A stretch of 64,000 bases of DNA from Dorea_A amylophila (GTDB taxonomy: Bacteria; Bacillota; Clostridia; Lachnospirales; Lachnospiraceae), in the NCBI RefSeq assembly GCF_025567265.1, contig NZ_JAOQJW010000006.1:1-64000 (forward strand), read 5' to 3'. The translations under genes and the position numbers were made by a program. Positions 54,037 through 61,860 of the stretch are shown here, piece after piece. Numbering within the stretch: the stretch's first letter is position 1; every line of letters starts with the position of its first letter. The notes beneath the pieces are model-generated. The model saw nothing but the letters and a program-made list of their open reading frames with translations, did not search any database and was not told where the DNA came from.

Positions 54037-54405
54037 ATGGAAAAAAGTGAAGAAAGAAACAAAATCATTTCTGAACTTCAGACAGTAATAAAAGAACAGG
54101 TTGAATTAAAAGAAATCGAAATACCGGGAACCATTACATTTCAGGTTATGTCTGTGGATGGTGGGAATGTACCGGTGGGAGCCGGTGAAGTGCTTCTGCT
54201 TCGTTACAGTGCGACTCATCTGGAATACAGTCATGAGTTGGAAGACGAGAACCAGAAGTTTCATATGGCAGTTCATATCATTTATTGTAAAGAGCAGAAA
54301 GGTTTATTTGGTAAAGTAAAATACAAGACGATAAAACACCGCAAAGAGATCATTACAGAGGCAGACTGGAAGAATGGAAAGAAGGTGTCACTTTATGAAG
54401 ATTAA
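54037..54405 (+). CDS. Small soluble protein of unknown function, first gene of the MerR operon
   Basis: 122 aa, no signal or membrane segment. A helical N-terminus (about 1-30) is followed by a beta-rich domain (ITFQVMSVDGG, EVLLLRYSATHLEY, HIIYCKEQKGLFG, ADWKNGKK). The same domain forms the C-terminal part of the protein at 40215. I do not recognise a named family. The start at 54037 has GAAGGTG; it lies behind the MerR-type promoter and overlaps the MerR gene by 11 nt, so the two are co-made. Confidence 0.82.
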   Translation: MEKSEERNKIISELQTVIKEQVELKEIEIPGTITFQVMSVDGGNVPVGAGEVLLLRYSATHLEYSHELEDENQKFHMAVHIIYCKEQKGLFGKVKYKTIKHRKEIITEADWKNGKKVSLYED

Positions 54406-55480
54406 AGATGTAGAAAAACAGGTTGGCATTTCCAAGGCGAATATAAGATTTTATGAAGAAGAAGGACTGATCCATCCGGCACGTAATCAGGAAAATAATT
54501 ACCGGGAGTATTCAGAAGCAGATGTAGAACAACTTCAGGAAATCAAAAAGTTGCGTCTGATCGGTATTCCGGTACAGGAGATCAAAGAAATCTATGAAGA
54601 CAGACTGACCTTGCAGGAAGCTTTATCCCGCAGACTGGACGAGATCGAAAAAGAAGAACGTACATTAAAGGAAACGAAACTGACCTGCCAGAAAGCACTG
54701 AAAAGTAAGCTTGATATTACATCGATCGATCAGCTTGAGATTGAGGAAGAAAAAGAAGAGTGGCAGGTACGTCTGGCAATCCTTTTGAAAGAGGATATTG
54801 TACAGAAAAAATTAAGCAGGGATGAGATGAACAATGAGATTGCATGCTTTTTTATTGCAGGAACGATCTTAAGTGTGATATCTATATGGCTGCTCCCGAA
54901 GGATTATATCGGAACACATCTTTATGTTGGAATGATTTCACTTGCAGCTGTGGTTGGTCTGTTGATCATAGGAGCATGTTCGGCGAATATGAAAGTGCAT
55001 CTGGCGTTGTTACTTTTGGGGGCGGTTGTACAGCCTGTCGGACTTTTTACAATCGGAACATTGATGGGAAGAGGATATATTGTGTGTCGTGATACAGCGG
55101 TATTGAAGCAGTATGTAATCTATCTGTATGGCGGGGTATTTATTCTTGCAATCATATTGTGGATGGGCTCAAAGCTGAACCGCTATATCCTGAACAAACT
55201 CTGGATCAGTATGTTTGCCAGCCTGATCATGGCAGTAGTGATAGCGCAGATGCTGAATCAGAAGTATGACCATTTGATGGCAACCGGTGAACTTATCGTC
55301 GGATTCCTGTGTGCGGTTATTTATCTGGTCGCAGTATCCGGAACATGGACACTGGCGAATGCAGACTGGGGAAAATATAACCGGTATCATGCAGTGTATA
55401 CGTCGAACAAGATGATCAATGTATTCGCAACGATATTCAATGCAGCCGGATACTATAGTGGAAAGAACTGGAGGAGATAG
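54395..55480 (+). CDS. Membrane-embedded MerR-family regulator
   Basis: 361 aa. Residues 1-70 are a MerR winged helix (IKDVEKQVGISKANIRFYEEEGLIHPAR, then YREYSEADVEQLQEIKKLRLIGIP). A long dimerisation coiled coil runs to about 125. From residue 150 to the end there are six hydrophobic helices, so the effector domain is an integral membrane domain in place of the usual soluble ligand pocket. The start at 54395 is favoured by AAGGTG. It most likely acts on its own promoter at 53950 and perhaps on the similar one at 40104. The signal could be a membrane-active compound or envelope stress; that is inference. Confidence 0.9.
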   Translation: MKIKDVEKQVGISKANIRFYEEEGLIHPARNQENNYREYSEADVEQLQEIKKLRLIGIPVQEIKEIYEDRLTLQEALSRRLDEIEKEERTLKETKLTCQKALKSKLDITSIDQLEIEEEKEEWQVRLAILLKEDIVQKKLSRDEMNNEIACFFIAGTILSVISIWLLPKDYIGTHLYVGMISLAAVVGLLIIGACSANMKVHLALLLLGAVVQPVGLFTIGTLMGRGYIVCRDTAVLKQYVIYLYGGVFILAIILWMGSKLNRYILNKLWISMFASLIMAVVIAQMLNQKYDHLMATGELIVGFLCAVIYLVAVSGTWTLANADWGKYNRYHAVYTSNKMINVFATIFNAAGYYSGKNWRR

Positions 55481-55485
55481 CGGAT

Positions 55486-55728
55486 ATGAATTATATTACA
55501 TTTAATGAGATGATTGAAGTGAACGGATTGCTGGAGGAGAAAGGGCTGAATTTTAAGGTTCACTTGAGAGATGCCTGTGGAAAACAGTCCTGCTGGATTG
55601 AACCGTTAGGAAACTGTGCATGCGAGGGACGGTATGAGGAGATGTATCAGGTTGTGGAGGAGTATTTTAGAAGGAAAGGGCAGAAGATAGAGTTTGATGA
55701 GACGAAGTTGAATTTTTTTGCTGTTTAA
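55486..55728 (+). CDS. Small cysteine-containing protein, third gene of the MerR operon
   Basis: 80 aa beginning 5 nt after the MerR stop with a GGAGGAGA site, so probably in the same operon. The core FKVHLRDACGKQSCWIEPLG with three or four Cys (RDAC, QSC, NCAC) could bind metal. I do not recognise a function. A terminator-like hairpin follows at 55812-55847. Confidence 0.8.
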   Translation: MNYITFNEMIEVNGLLEEKGLNFKVHLRDACGKQSCWIEPLGNCACEGRYEEMYQVVEEYFRRKGQKIEFDETKLNFFAV

Positions 55729-55811
55729 TACAGTATTGTGGCTTACCCCGGTCCATGAGAAAGACTGGCCAATGATACTGAATTCAATAGCGGAATTGTA
55801 ACCTGTGTATG

Positions 55812-55855
55812 GCCGAAAAGTTGTGGCGGAAGCCTTGACTTTCCGGCTTTTTTTG
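55812..55855 (+). terminator. Terminator of the MerR operon
   Basis: GCCGAAAAG (55812-55820) pairs with CTTTCCGGC (55839-55847) with one mismatch, then T7. The rest of 55729-56166 is AT-rich and I see no gene in it. Confidence 0.75.
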
Positions 55856-56166
55856 TACACTTCCGGTATCACAGCAGTTATGGTTCCGCTGTTGAATCAT
55901 TACAGCATGCGATACCCACGGAATGACCGCTTCATGTAATAAACAGCAACAAAATTTGTTTGAAAATATATTGAATAATATTTATTTATATGTTAATCTA
56001 TATAAAAGCATACTTCAAAAGAAATCTAAGGTATATTGAATCATATACTATCTACATTCTAATTGCATTTCAGGAATCTATGTTTTTTATACCAATCAAT
56101 TGTAAAAAGCAGGAGAGGACTGAACGTGTAAGTAAGATATCCTCCTGCACATAGGAGGAATTAAAT

Positions 56167-57090
56167 ATGGCGAGAAGAAAAAGTCAGAAGAGACGTAACA
56201 AAAAGTATCAGGTAAGCAACCGTCAGTTAAAGGCAAAACGGCCATACAAAGATACGATTTTTCGAATGTTGTATCATGATAAAGAAAATCTGCTATCATT
56301 GTATAATGCAGAAGATTTGCAGATTGTCACATTAGAAAATGCAATTTATATGGGAATGAAAAATGATCTGGCGTTTATTATGGATATGAATTTATATTTG
56401 TATGAGCACCAGTCGACGTATAACCCGAATATTCCGCTTAGAAATTTATTCTATATTGCGGATGAATATCAAAGATTAGTAGTTCGGAAATCTTTATATT
56501 CCACGGTAATACAAAAGATACCGACACCAAGATTTATTGTATTTTATAATGGAACGAAAAAGGTAGACGATTATAATGAATTCCGATTATCTTCAGCTTA
56601 TGAGAATCCGATGGATGATCCGGATCTGGAATTAAAGGTGACTATGTTGAATGTAAATGATGGTCATAACCTAGAACTGATGGAACACTGCAGAACATTA
56701 AAGGAATATGCCAAATATGTTGCGAGGGTAAGAAAATATGTGACGCAGAATATTCCTCTGGAAGAGGCAGTTACGCGAGCGGTAGATGAATGCATAGAGG
56801 AAGGAATTCTGGCAGAATTTTTGGTGAAGAATAAGGCAGAGGTGATCAAAGTGAGCATCTATGAGTATGATAAAGAATTTGAAGAGAAAAAATTACGGAA
56901 AACGGAGTATGAAGCTGGTGTGGAGGCTGGAGTAGAAGCTGGAATTGAACTTGGAGAACGGAGTCTTCTGAAAAATCAGATTAGAAAGAAGTTGAAAAAA
57001 GGAAAGTCTATAGAACAAATTGCGGATGAATTGGAAGAAGAAGTAACTACAATTCAACGAATTATAGAAGAAATAAAAAAAGAAAAATAA
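56167..57090 (+). CDS. Rpn/PD-(D/E)XK nuclease family (transposase-derived) protein
   Basis: 307 aa. The N-terminus is very basic (ARRKSQKRRNKK). Residues about 25-230 match the Rpn family, often annotated as putative transposase YhgA-like, with the PD-(D/E)XK fold: KDTIFRMLYHD, DLAFIMDMNLYLYEHQSTYN and PTPRFIVFYNGTKK. A repeat-rich linker EAGVEAGVEAGIELGE precedes a helical tail. Rpn proteins promote RecA-independent recombination in E. coli; the role here is unknown. AGGAGG precedes the ATG. A terminator follows. Confidence 0.85.
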   Translation: MARRKSQKRRNKKYQVSNRQLKAKRPYKDTIFRMLYHDKENLLSLYNAEDLQIVTLENAIYMGMKNDLAFIMDMNLYLYEHQSTYNPNIPLRNLFYIADEYQRLVVRKSLYSTVIQKIPTPRFIVFYNGTKKVDDYNEFRLSSAYENPMDDPDLELKVTMLNVNDGHNLELMEHCRTLKEYAKYVARVRKYVTQNIPLEEAVTRAVDECIEEGILAEFLVKNKAEVIKVSIYEYDKEFEEKKLRKTEYEAGVEAGVEAGIELGERSLLKNQIRKKLKKGKSIEQIADELEEEVTTIQRIIEEIKKEK

Positions 57091-57102
57091 GTATATGATC
57101 AG

Positions 57103-57134
57103 GAAGGCTGTTGCGTCTGCAATAGTCTTCTTTT
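57103..57134 (+). terminator. Terminator of the Rpn gene
   Basis: GAAGGCTGTTGC (57103-57114) pairs with GCAATAGTCTTC (57119-57130) with wobble pairs, followed by TTTT. Confidence 0.75.
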
Positions 57135-57271
57135 ACGATTCAGAGCTTTTTACCTTAAAATTCAAAAAGTAAAGGATTCGTCGATTGACGTATTTAACAA
57201 AAAATGTATATGATGTAATTAAACAAAGAAGTTCATTCGGCTTCAAAGAGTGGAAAAAGGAAGTGAATTAC

Positions 57272-57409
57272 ATGGATGCAAAAGTATTTGGAAAATTTAT
57301 CATGGAGCGGAGAAAGCAGCTGGGTATGACACAGGCGGAATTAGCAGGAAAGATAAATGTAACGGATAAGGCGGTCAGCAGGTGGGAAAGAGGGGGTTCA
57401 CTTAGATAA
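57272..57409 (+). pseudogene. XRE-family regulator gene interrupted by the mobile element
   Basis: The first 41 codons are a canonical HTH_3 domain (FIMERRKQLGMTQAELAGKI, NVTDKAVSRWERG). After WERG the homology ends abruptly; the frame closes five codons later in sequence that belongs to the element. GGAAGTG precedes the ATG. The missing part should lie at the other end of the element, beyond the window. This places the left junction at about 57396-57400. Confidence 0.85.
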
Positions 57410-57470
57410 AGATACCACACCAATCCCACGCTGACTTTTGCTCAACCAATACAGCCGGAGGGCTGGATAA

Positions 57471-57522
57471 CAAGAAAAGGCGGTATGCGCCCCGTGGAGG
57501 GGTAGCATATCGCCTTTTCTTG
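57471..57522. repeat. Strong stem-loop near the left end of the element
   Basis: CAAGAAAAGGCG (57471-57482) pairs perfectly with CGCCTTTTCTTG (57511-57522); an inner GCGCCCC/GGGG pairing adds to it. A second small hairpin GGGGGC-AAC-GCCCCC follows at 57537-57551. Possibly a terminator shielding the element from outside transcription. Confidence 0.6.
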
Positions 57523-57556
57523 TGGGGGTTTCCAAAGGGGGCAACGCCCCCATTTG

Positions 57557-57594
57557 GCACACGACTTTGCGAAGCAAAGTGTAGTGTGTTATAC
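57557..57594 (+). other. oriT: Origin of transfer (oriT), MobV/pMV158 type
   Basis: GCACAC (57557-57562), then the inverted repeat ACTTTGC-GAA-GCAAAGT (57564-57580), then GTAGTGTGTTATAC (57581-57594). pMV158 oriT has GCACAC, ACTTTAT-GAAT-ATAAAGT and TAGTGTG/TTATAC in the same order. By analogy the nick falls between 57588 and 57589. The relaxase gene of the matching MobV family is at 62439. Confidence 0.85.
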
Positions 57595-57647
57595 GCTCTG
57601 TCGGCGTTGTCGTGAAAATGCCGTTGCCGCCGGGGAGGGCAAGGGCA

Positions 57648-57677
57648 TTTGAAGCGGCAAGATTTGAAGCGGCAAGA
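57648..57677. repeat. Two tandem 15-bp direct repeats
   Basis: TTTGAAGCGGCAAGA occurs twice in tandem (57648-57662 and 57663-57677). The region 57595-58022 has no convincing gene; long open frames there on both strands reflect high GC and have no ribosome binding sites. It also holds GGACA-AAG-TGTCC (57786-57798) and the palindrome TGTGGCCACA (57805-57814). Confidence 0.6.
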
Positions 57678-58022
57678 AAACAGGGCTGTGCTTGCGTGGC
57701 GTGGAGCCGCAAGCGCAGGTCTGGTTTCATCAGCAGACAGGGCGTATATGAAAGCCCCCGTCCCTCGTCCTACGCTCCGACTTGTGGACAAAGTGTCCCG
57801 AAGTTGTGGCCACACTCCCGGAAAAGTAGCAGGACAGCGGGCAACCGTCAAGGCTGAAATGAACGGGGTTACACCCGGCCTTGACCGCCGCCCGCCGCCC
57901 CGCTGGATGGGTGGACAAGGCGGCCAATCCCTCAAAGTGCTTGGCCGCGCTCTTTCTGATTTTGAGGTATTCAGTTTTTCAAAATTGAATAATCAAAATA
58001 AATTTTTTCGATTGAAAAAATT

Positions 58023-58889
58023 TTATTTGTTATCATCTTCAATGCCATATTTTTTCTTTTGCCGAATCACATAATTACTGATTTTTTCATCATATAGTGG
58101 ATACTGGTAATCCAACTGGCATGCCACTTCTGACGAAACCTCCCGGAACAATGCCATACATTGTTCAAAGGATTCCCACATATGGGGATAGGAATCCATA
58201 TTATAAGTGGACATAAGTCGTTCCCACAATTCCTCTGGGACATATTGCTTCATAAATTTATAGTTTTTTCCCAAACTGAAATGAAATCCCTGTTTGATAC
58301 CAATCAGCCAGGAAATCATGCGAAGCAATTCTTTTCGTACTATATCATTCATATGGTCAATAGCAAAAAGAATTTCTTTGCGGCATAAGCCCTTTACTAC
58401 ATATGTTGTAGTATTCCAAAATTCATTACAGCAATCGTCAAACATTCTTTGAGTAGGCTTCTGCAAGTGGTAGTCTATATCCGTTGGTATTGGCGGCTTT
58501 ACGATACGGTTGTCTTTATCCAACAGTAACTTTACCAGTTTATCCCATGTAAAATACTCGTCTATCAGTTCCAGCGGCAGCAAAGTTAAATCTATCTTAA
58601 CATCATCAGTAAACAGCATTAAATATGAAAATCCCTTTTCTACAGCTGGAAATAATTCCATATCTTCCGGCTTTTGCAGAATCAACCTTTCACCAAATAT
58701 ATCTAGCCATTTATCATCACTTGTGAAGCTGTCCATATCCGTAACAAAAAAAGTAATATCAAAATCCTGAAAATCATCAGGCGGAATATTTGTATTTGTT
58801 CTAGATCCTTCCAAAGTAACCATGCGAATGCGTTTGTCTGTTTTTGCAAAATTCAAAACAATATCATAAACTTCCTTTTCTGATCTCAT
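58023..58889 (-). CDS. aadE: Aminoglycoside 6-adenylyltransferase ANT(6), streptomycin resistance
   Basis: Enzyme of 288 aa that transfers AMP from ATP to the 6-hydroxyl of streptomycin. The nucleotidyltransferase core is visible: VTLEGSRTNTN, FQDFDITFFVTDM with two Asp, and KIDLTLLPLELIDEYF. CCNEFWNTTTYVVKGLCRKE and KNYKFMKQYV are typical of the ANT(6)-I group. The start at 58889 has GGAGG; a TTG 15 bp upstream would lie in the site itself. It is AT-rich compared with the element around it, which suggests separate acquisition. Which ANT(6) subtype it is cannot be settled by eye. Confidence 0.94.
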   Translation of the reverse strand: MRSEKEVYDIVLNFAKTDKRIRMVTLEGSRTNTNIPPDDFQDFDITFFVTDMDSFTSDDKWLDIFGERLILQKPEDMELFPAVEKGFSYLMLFTDDVKIDLTLLPLELIDEYFTWDKLVKLLLDKDNRIVKPPIPTDIDYHLQKPTQRMFDDCCNEFWNTTTYVVKGLCRKEILFAIDHMNDIVRKELLRMISWLIGIKQGFHFSLGKNYKFMKQYVPEELWERLMSTYNMDSYPHMWESFEQCMALFREVSSEVACQLDYQYPLYDEKISNYVIRQKKKYGIEDDNK

Positions 58890-58939
58890 TTTTATCTCCT
58901 CCAATTATTGAAATAGGTGTGAAGCCATTTTAGGGCTTT

Positions 58940-59003
58940 CCCGCCTTGATTACCCTTTAGCAAAGACGGGCGGGACTGTCAACGGCGGCGCATGAAATGC
59001 GCC
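58940..59003. repeat. Two GC-rich hairpins between ant(6) and the exported-protein gene
   Basis: CCCGCC (58940-58945) pairs with GGCGGG (58969-58974), and GGCGCAT (58987-58993) pairs with ATGCGCC (58997-59003). They lie upstream of ant(6) and downstream of the exported-protein gene on the minus strand; terminator or attenuator are possible. Confidence 0.45.
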
Positions 59004-59062
59004 GTTCATCTTGACCGTTGACTGGCTCGGCTGGCTTTGCTATTTTCTCGATGAAAAACAAT

Positions 59063-59578
59063 TTATTCGTATTTATTTCCATCATTGTCATAGTAAGCCA
59101 CATGAATGGAATACTCTTTTTCTGGGTTTTTAATTGAGATAATATCCATATCATCTGTGTTGTATCTCAATGTATCTTGCACTTGTCCATTTATTGTATA
59201 AGTGATTTCAGCATACTCTGTTTTAGCACCATTAAACCAAATTAAATCATACCATTCTCCGTTTATTGCAACGCCACCGACAATAATCTCATCACTATTT
59301 CGGTTTGTTGATGTACTAAATTTGTAGTCTCCATTTCCTGTTGGTTCAAAGATAGCAAGTGTAGATTTATTATCTGTACTGTATGCTCCACTCACGATAT
59401 AACCGCCAAGTTCCAGTTCTTTTGCGATAGTCCATTCATTCCCTTTTGAAATTGCGGTGTTCAATATGCTTTCTCTGCTGGTAATGGTATCTCTTTTGGG
59501 AGTTAAACTAAAGAAATATAAAAAAGCGGCAGCAACGCAAATAACAGTCGCTGAAATTATCAGTAACCACTTTTTCAT
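59063..59578 (-). CDS. Exported or membrane-anchored protein of unknown function
   Basis: 171 aa. An N-terminal hydrophobic helix (KKWLLIISATVICVAAAFLYFF) without lipobox suggests membrane anchoring or secretion. The rest is a beta-rich domain of about 130 residues (ELELGGYIVSGAYSTDNKSTLAIFEP, GGVAINGEWYDLIWFNG). No family recognised. It lies between the resistance gene and the XRE regulator of the element and is AT-rich like the resistance gene; possible accessory cargo. Confidence 0.75.
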   Translation of the reverse strand: MKKWLLIISATVICVAAAFLYFFSLTPKRDTITSRESILNTAISKGNEWTIAKELELGGYIVSGAYSTDNKSTLAIFEPTGNGDYKFSTSTNRNSDEIIVGGVAINGEWYDLIWFNGAKTEYAEITYTINGQVQDTLRYNTDDMDIISIKNPEKEYSIHVAYYDNDGNKYE

Positions 59579-59614
59579 AACCAATACCTCCATATAATCT
59601 GATTTATTATTCTC

Positions 59615-60415
59615 TTACTTGCGTCCCCGCTGCGGCTTTGGATTTTTCAGCAAATCCGATTTCTGTGCAATCTTTTTCAACCACTTCTTTTCTTCCTCTG
59701 ACAGTTTCCCATAGTTCAGCTTGAGCCGCTTACAGATAAATGCCATAGCCGCCTGCTCCGGGTCGCTGTCCTCTCTGGTGGTTTCCTCTGCGGTCTGCAA
59801 AAAATCTTCCAGAGGATTGTCCTCCGGGACGCTGAAAAAATCGTCCTTGTGGGCTTCCCGCAGGTCAAGGGCTATCTTGTTTATATCCTGCTGTAACACA
59901 TAGCGGCAAAAGCTGTCATCGTCAATGTGGGCGGCGATCAGCTGCCTTAACTGCGGGTCGGTCAGACCGGGATTGTGCTGCTTCATAATGGTTGCGCTCA
60001 CAGCGTCCACAATGGCGTTTGCCCCCTGCACCTGTTTGCCAGCGATACCGTTTACATAGATTTCAAGGTCAGCCATCAACCGAGGGAAATCCGGGTGTGC
60101 CGCCAGTTCACACAAGAGGGAATTATCCACCAGCCCACTTTTCAATAATTCAATCATTTCATCACTCAAACGCAGGTCGGCAAGATCGGCGTTTGGGTGA
60201 TTTTTTGTGTGAGAGCGGCACAGAAGATAATCAACGGACACTTCATAAAACTTCGCCAGCTGGATAAGGGCATAGTGGCTGATGTCCTTGAAATTGTCCC
60301 CCTCATAACTTCCCAGCGCAGACTTAGAAAGGTGGGTCTGTTCCGCAAGCTGTTCCAGCGTCAAGCCACGCTCTACACGCAGGTCTTTTAACCGTTCTGG
60401 TATGGATAATTCCAT
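59615..60415 (-). CDS. XRE-family regulator of the mobile element
   Basis: 266 aa. Residues 4-65 are an HTH_3 domain (RLKDLRVERGLTLEQLAEQT, HLSKSALGSYEG). The rest is helical with no known effector domain. Regulators of this type accompany the Cys-rich VLP/RepA/MobV gene set in many Clostridia elements and probably control transfer or excision. The start at 60415 has GGGAGAGGGA. It is on the minus strand, 66 bp behind the flavin-binding gene, likely one transcript. Confidence 0.88.
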   Translation of the reverse strand: MELSIPERLKDLRVERGLTLEQLAEQTHLSKSALGSYEGDNFKDISHYALIQLAKFYEVSVDYLLCRSHTKNHPNADLADLRLSDEMIELLKSGLVDNSLLCELAAHPDFPRLMADLEIYVNGIAGKQVQGANAIVDAVSATIMKQHNPGLTDPQLRQLIAAHIDDDSFCRYVLQQDINKIALDLREAHKDDFFSVPEDNPLEDFLQTAEETTREDSDPEQAAMAFICKRLKLNYGKLSEEEKKWLKKIAQKSDLLKNPKPQRGRK

Positions 60416-60481
60416 GCTTCCCTCTCCCTCCTTGTCTGCCCGATAAATGGGAAGTTGTCGCTCTAAATACAATTCTTATTG

Positions 60482-60958
60482 TTATTTTTCGTGTACTTTT
60501 TTTCCGGAAATATGTTCTATTTCTATTTCTATCAACTGTACGCCTTTAATTCCCTTTCTGATTTCTTCTTCAACCTCCTCCGCTGACGGATAATATTTAA
60601 GTGCAAATTTTCTCACTTTTTCTTCCGTAGTCTTACAGTCTTCAACTAGCCTTGCTCTGCCAAATACCACACAGCTTGAAACATGATAAGCCCAATCTCC
60701 ATCATCTACATATCCATCATTCCATGTCGTGAAGCAAACTTTGTCGTTATTTATAATGGAATCAATCTTATGTCCTTTTTTTGCGCTATGAAAATAAATT
60801 TTATTTTCATTTTCATCATAGTAAAAATTTATTGGGATTGTATAAGGATATCCGCCATCTCCGTTTACGGAGAAAGCCGCTCTCTTATTATTTCTCAACA
60901 AATCTTTTGCTTCTTCAATCGCTATTTCGTTCTTAATCTTTCTTACTTTTCTAAACAT
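60482..60958 (-). CDS. Pyridoxamine 5'-phosphate oxidase-like flavin-binding protein (NimA-related)
   Basis: 158 aa split-barrel FMN-binding protein. The fold is indicated by RAAFSVNGDGGYPYTIPINFYYDENENKIYF (shown here in part: NGDGGYPYTIPINF), AKKGHKIDSI and VVFGRARLVED. The family includes Nim nitroreductase-like proteins. The actual substrate is unknown; resistance is not implied. The start at 60958 has GGAGGAG. It is first on the minus-strand transcript with the XRE gene. Confidence 0.85.
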   Translation of the reverse strand: MFRKVRKIKNEIAIEEAKDLLRNNKRAAFSVNGDGGYPYTIPINFYYDENENKIYFHSAKKGHKIDSIINNDKVCFTTWNDGYVDDGDWAYHVSSCVVFGRARLVEDCKTTEEKVRKFALKYYPSAEEVEEEIRKGIKGVQLIEIEIEHISGKKVHEK

Positions 60959-61192
60959 AACAACTCCTCCTGCAAATACCGATTTACCGTTCTGTTTCTT
61001 CCATTCTACCACAATTCCGAGAGCGTGGAAATAGCCTGTTTTTGAAGCCAATTTCCCACCTTTCGGATATACGGGACGGGCGGTCATTTAGGTGTAGACT
61101 TAGATTAGTTCATCGATGGACAGCACCTTGAAAACCAAATGACCGTCCGAAAAGGAATACCCTGGCTGGGGAAGCACCGCAAGGAGCCAACT

Positions 61193-61240
61193 TCTGGACA
61201 CTTTGTCCAGAGGTCACTTCGGGACAAGTTGTCCCGAAGT
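61193..61240. repeat. Two adjacent palindromes of the GGACA-N3-TGTCC type
   Basis: TCTGGACA-CTT-TGTCCAGA (61193-61211) and ACTTCGGGACA-AGT-TGTCCCGAAGT (61216-61240) are perfect hairpin-forming repeats sharing the core GGACA-N3-TGTCC. A third core lies at 57786-57798. They precede the Cys-rich VLP gene; a 66-codon frame through them (61139-61339) ends within its start codon but lacks a clear ribosome binding site. Candidate binding sites for an element-encoded regulator or initiator. Confidence 0.7.
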
Positions 61241-61335
61241 TATGGGGAGCGTGCCAATGCCGGAACACGCCGCAGGAATGGGGCAGGAAGCCTTTTCGGG
61301 GAGAACGGCAACGGAAAGCAAACTGGAGGGAACGC

Positions 61336-61749
61336 ATGAGAGATAACCCCTATAAAGACTTGCCGCCGCTGGAACGCAAGCCGGACGGTTCCCTTTACCG
61401 CATGACACCAGCGCAGCGGAAACGGGCAAGCCCCCTGATACGCCGGGCGTGCTGTAACTGCGAAGGCGGCAACTGCATTGTCCTTGACGATGGGGACACC
61501 TGCACCTGCCCGCAGACGGTTTCTTTCTCGGTCTGCTGTAAGTGGTTCCGCTGGGCGGTCTTGCCGCTGGACGGAACGCTGGAAGCGGAGATTTTCCGGG
61601 ATAAGGACTTGAAACGCTGTGTGGTCTGTGGCGGTATGTTCGTCCCCAAATCCAACCGGGCAAAATACTGCCCCGGCTGCGCCGCCAGAGTTCACAGGCG
61701 GCAGAAAACAGAAAGTGAACGGAAAAGGAGGTCTGCTGTGGACAGTTAG
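61336..61749 (+). CDS. Cysteine-rich VLP domain protein
   Basis: 137 aa with many Cys pairs: ACCNCEGGNC, DTCTCPQTV, SVCCKW, CVVCGGMFVP and YCPGCAA, suggesting one or two zinc-binding modules; the last resembles a zinc ribbon. Proteins of this type (PF14194-like) are found in Clostridia mobilizable elements next to replication and mobilization genes. Exact role unknown. The ATG overlaps the stop of a short upstream frame. Confidence 0.85.
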   Translation: MRDNPYKDLPPLERKPDGSLYRMTPAQRKRASPLIRRACCNCEGGNCIVLDDGDTCTCPQTVSFSVCCKWFRWAVLPLDGTLEAEIFRDKDLKRCVVCGGMFVPKSNRAKYCPGCAARVHRRQKTESERKRRSAVDS

Positions 61750-61860
61750 GAGCGGAAAAAGCCTTGATTTATCAGGCTTCGCAAGCCCCAAACCGGGGCA
61801 GGTGGTATAAAGTATCGCCTACCCCGGAAAACAGGCTTCTAACCGTCCACAAAACGCACT

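Noticed and set aside
57402..57935. Open frame of 177 codons on the minus strand at the left end of the element
   Set aside because: It spans oriT, hairpins and tandem repeats, has no ribosome binding site, and its residues are Arg/Pro/Ser-rich as expected from GC-rich non-coding sequence.
57649..58074. Open frame of 141 codons on the plus strand in the element
   Set aside because: Begins inside a tandem repeat, lacks a ribosome binding site, and runs into the end of the ant(6) gene.
61139..61339. 66-codon frame ending in the start codon of the Cys-rich VLP gene
   Set aside because: The ATGA overlap is suggestive, but the frame is made of two perfect palindromes and low-complexity codons without a clear ribosome binding site.
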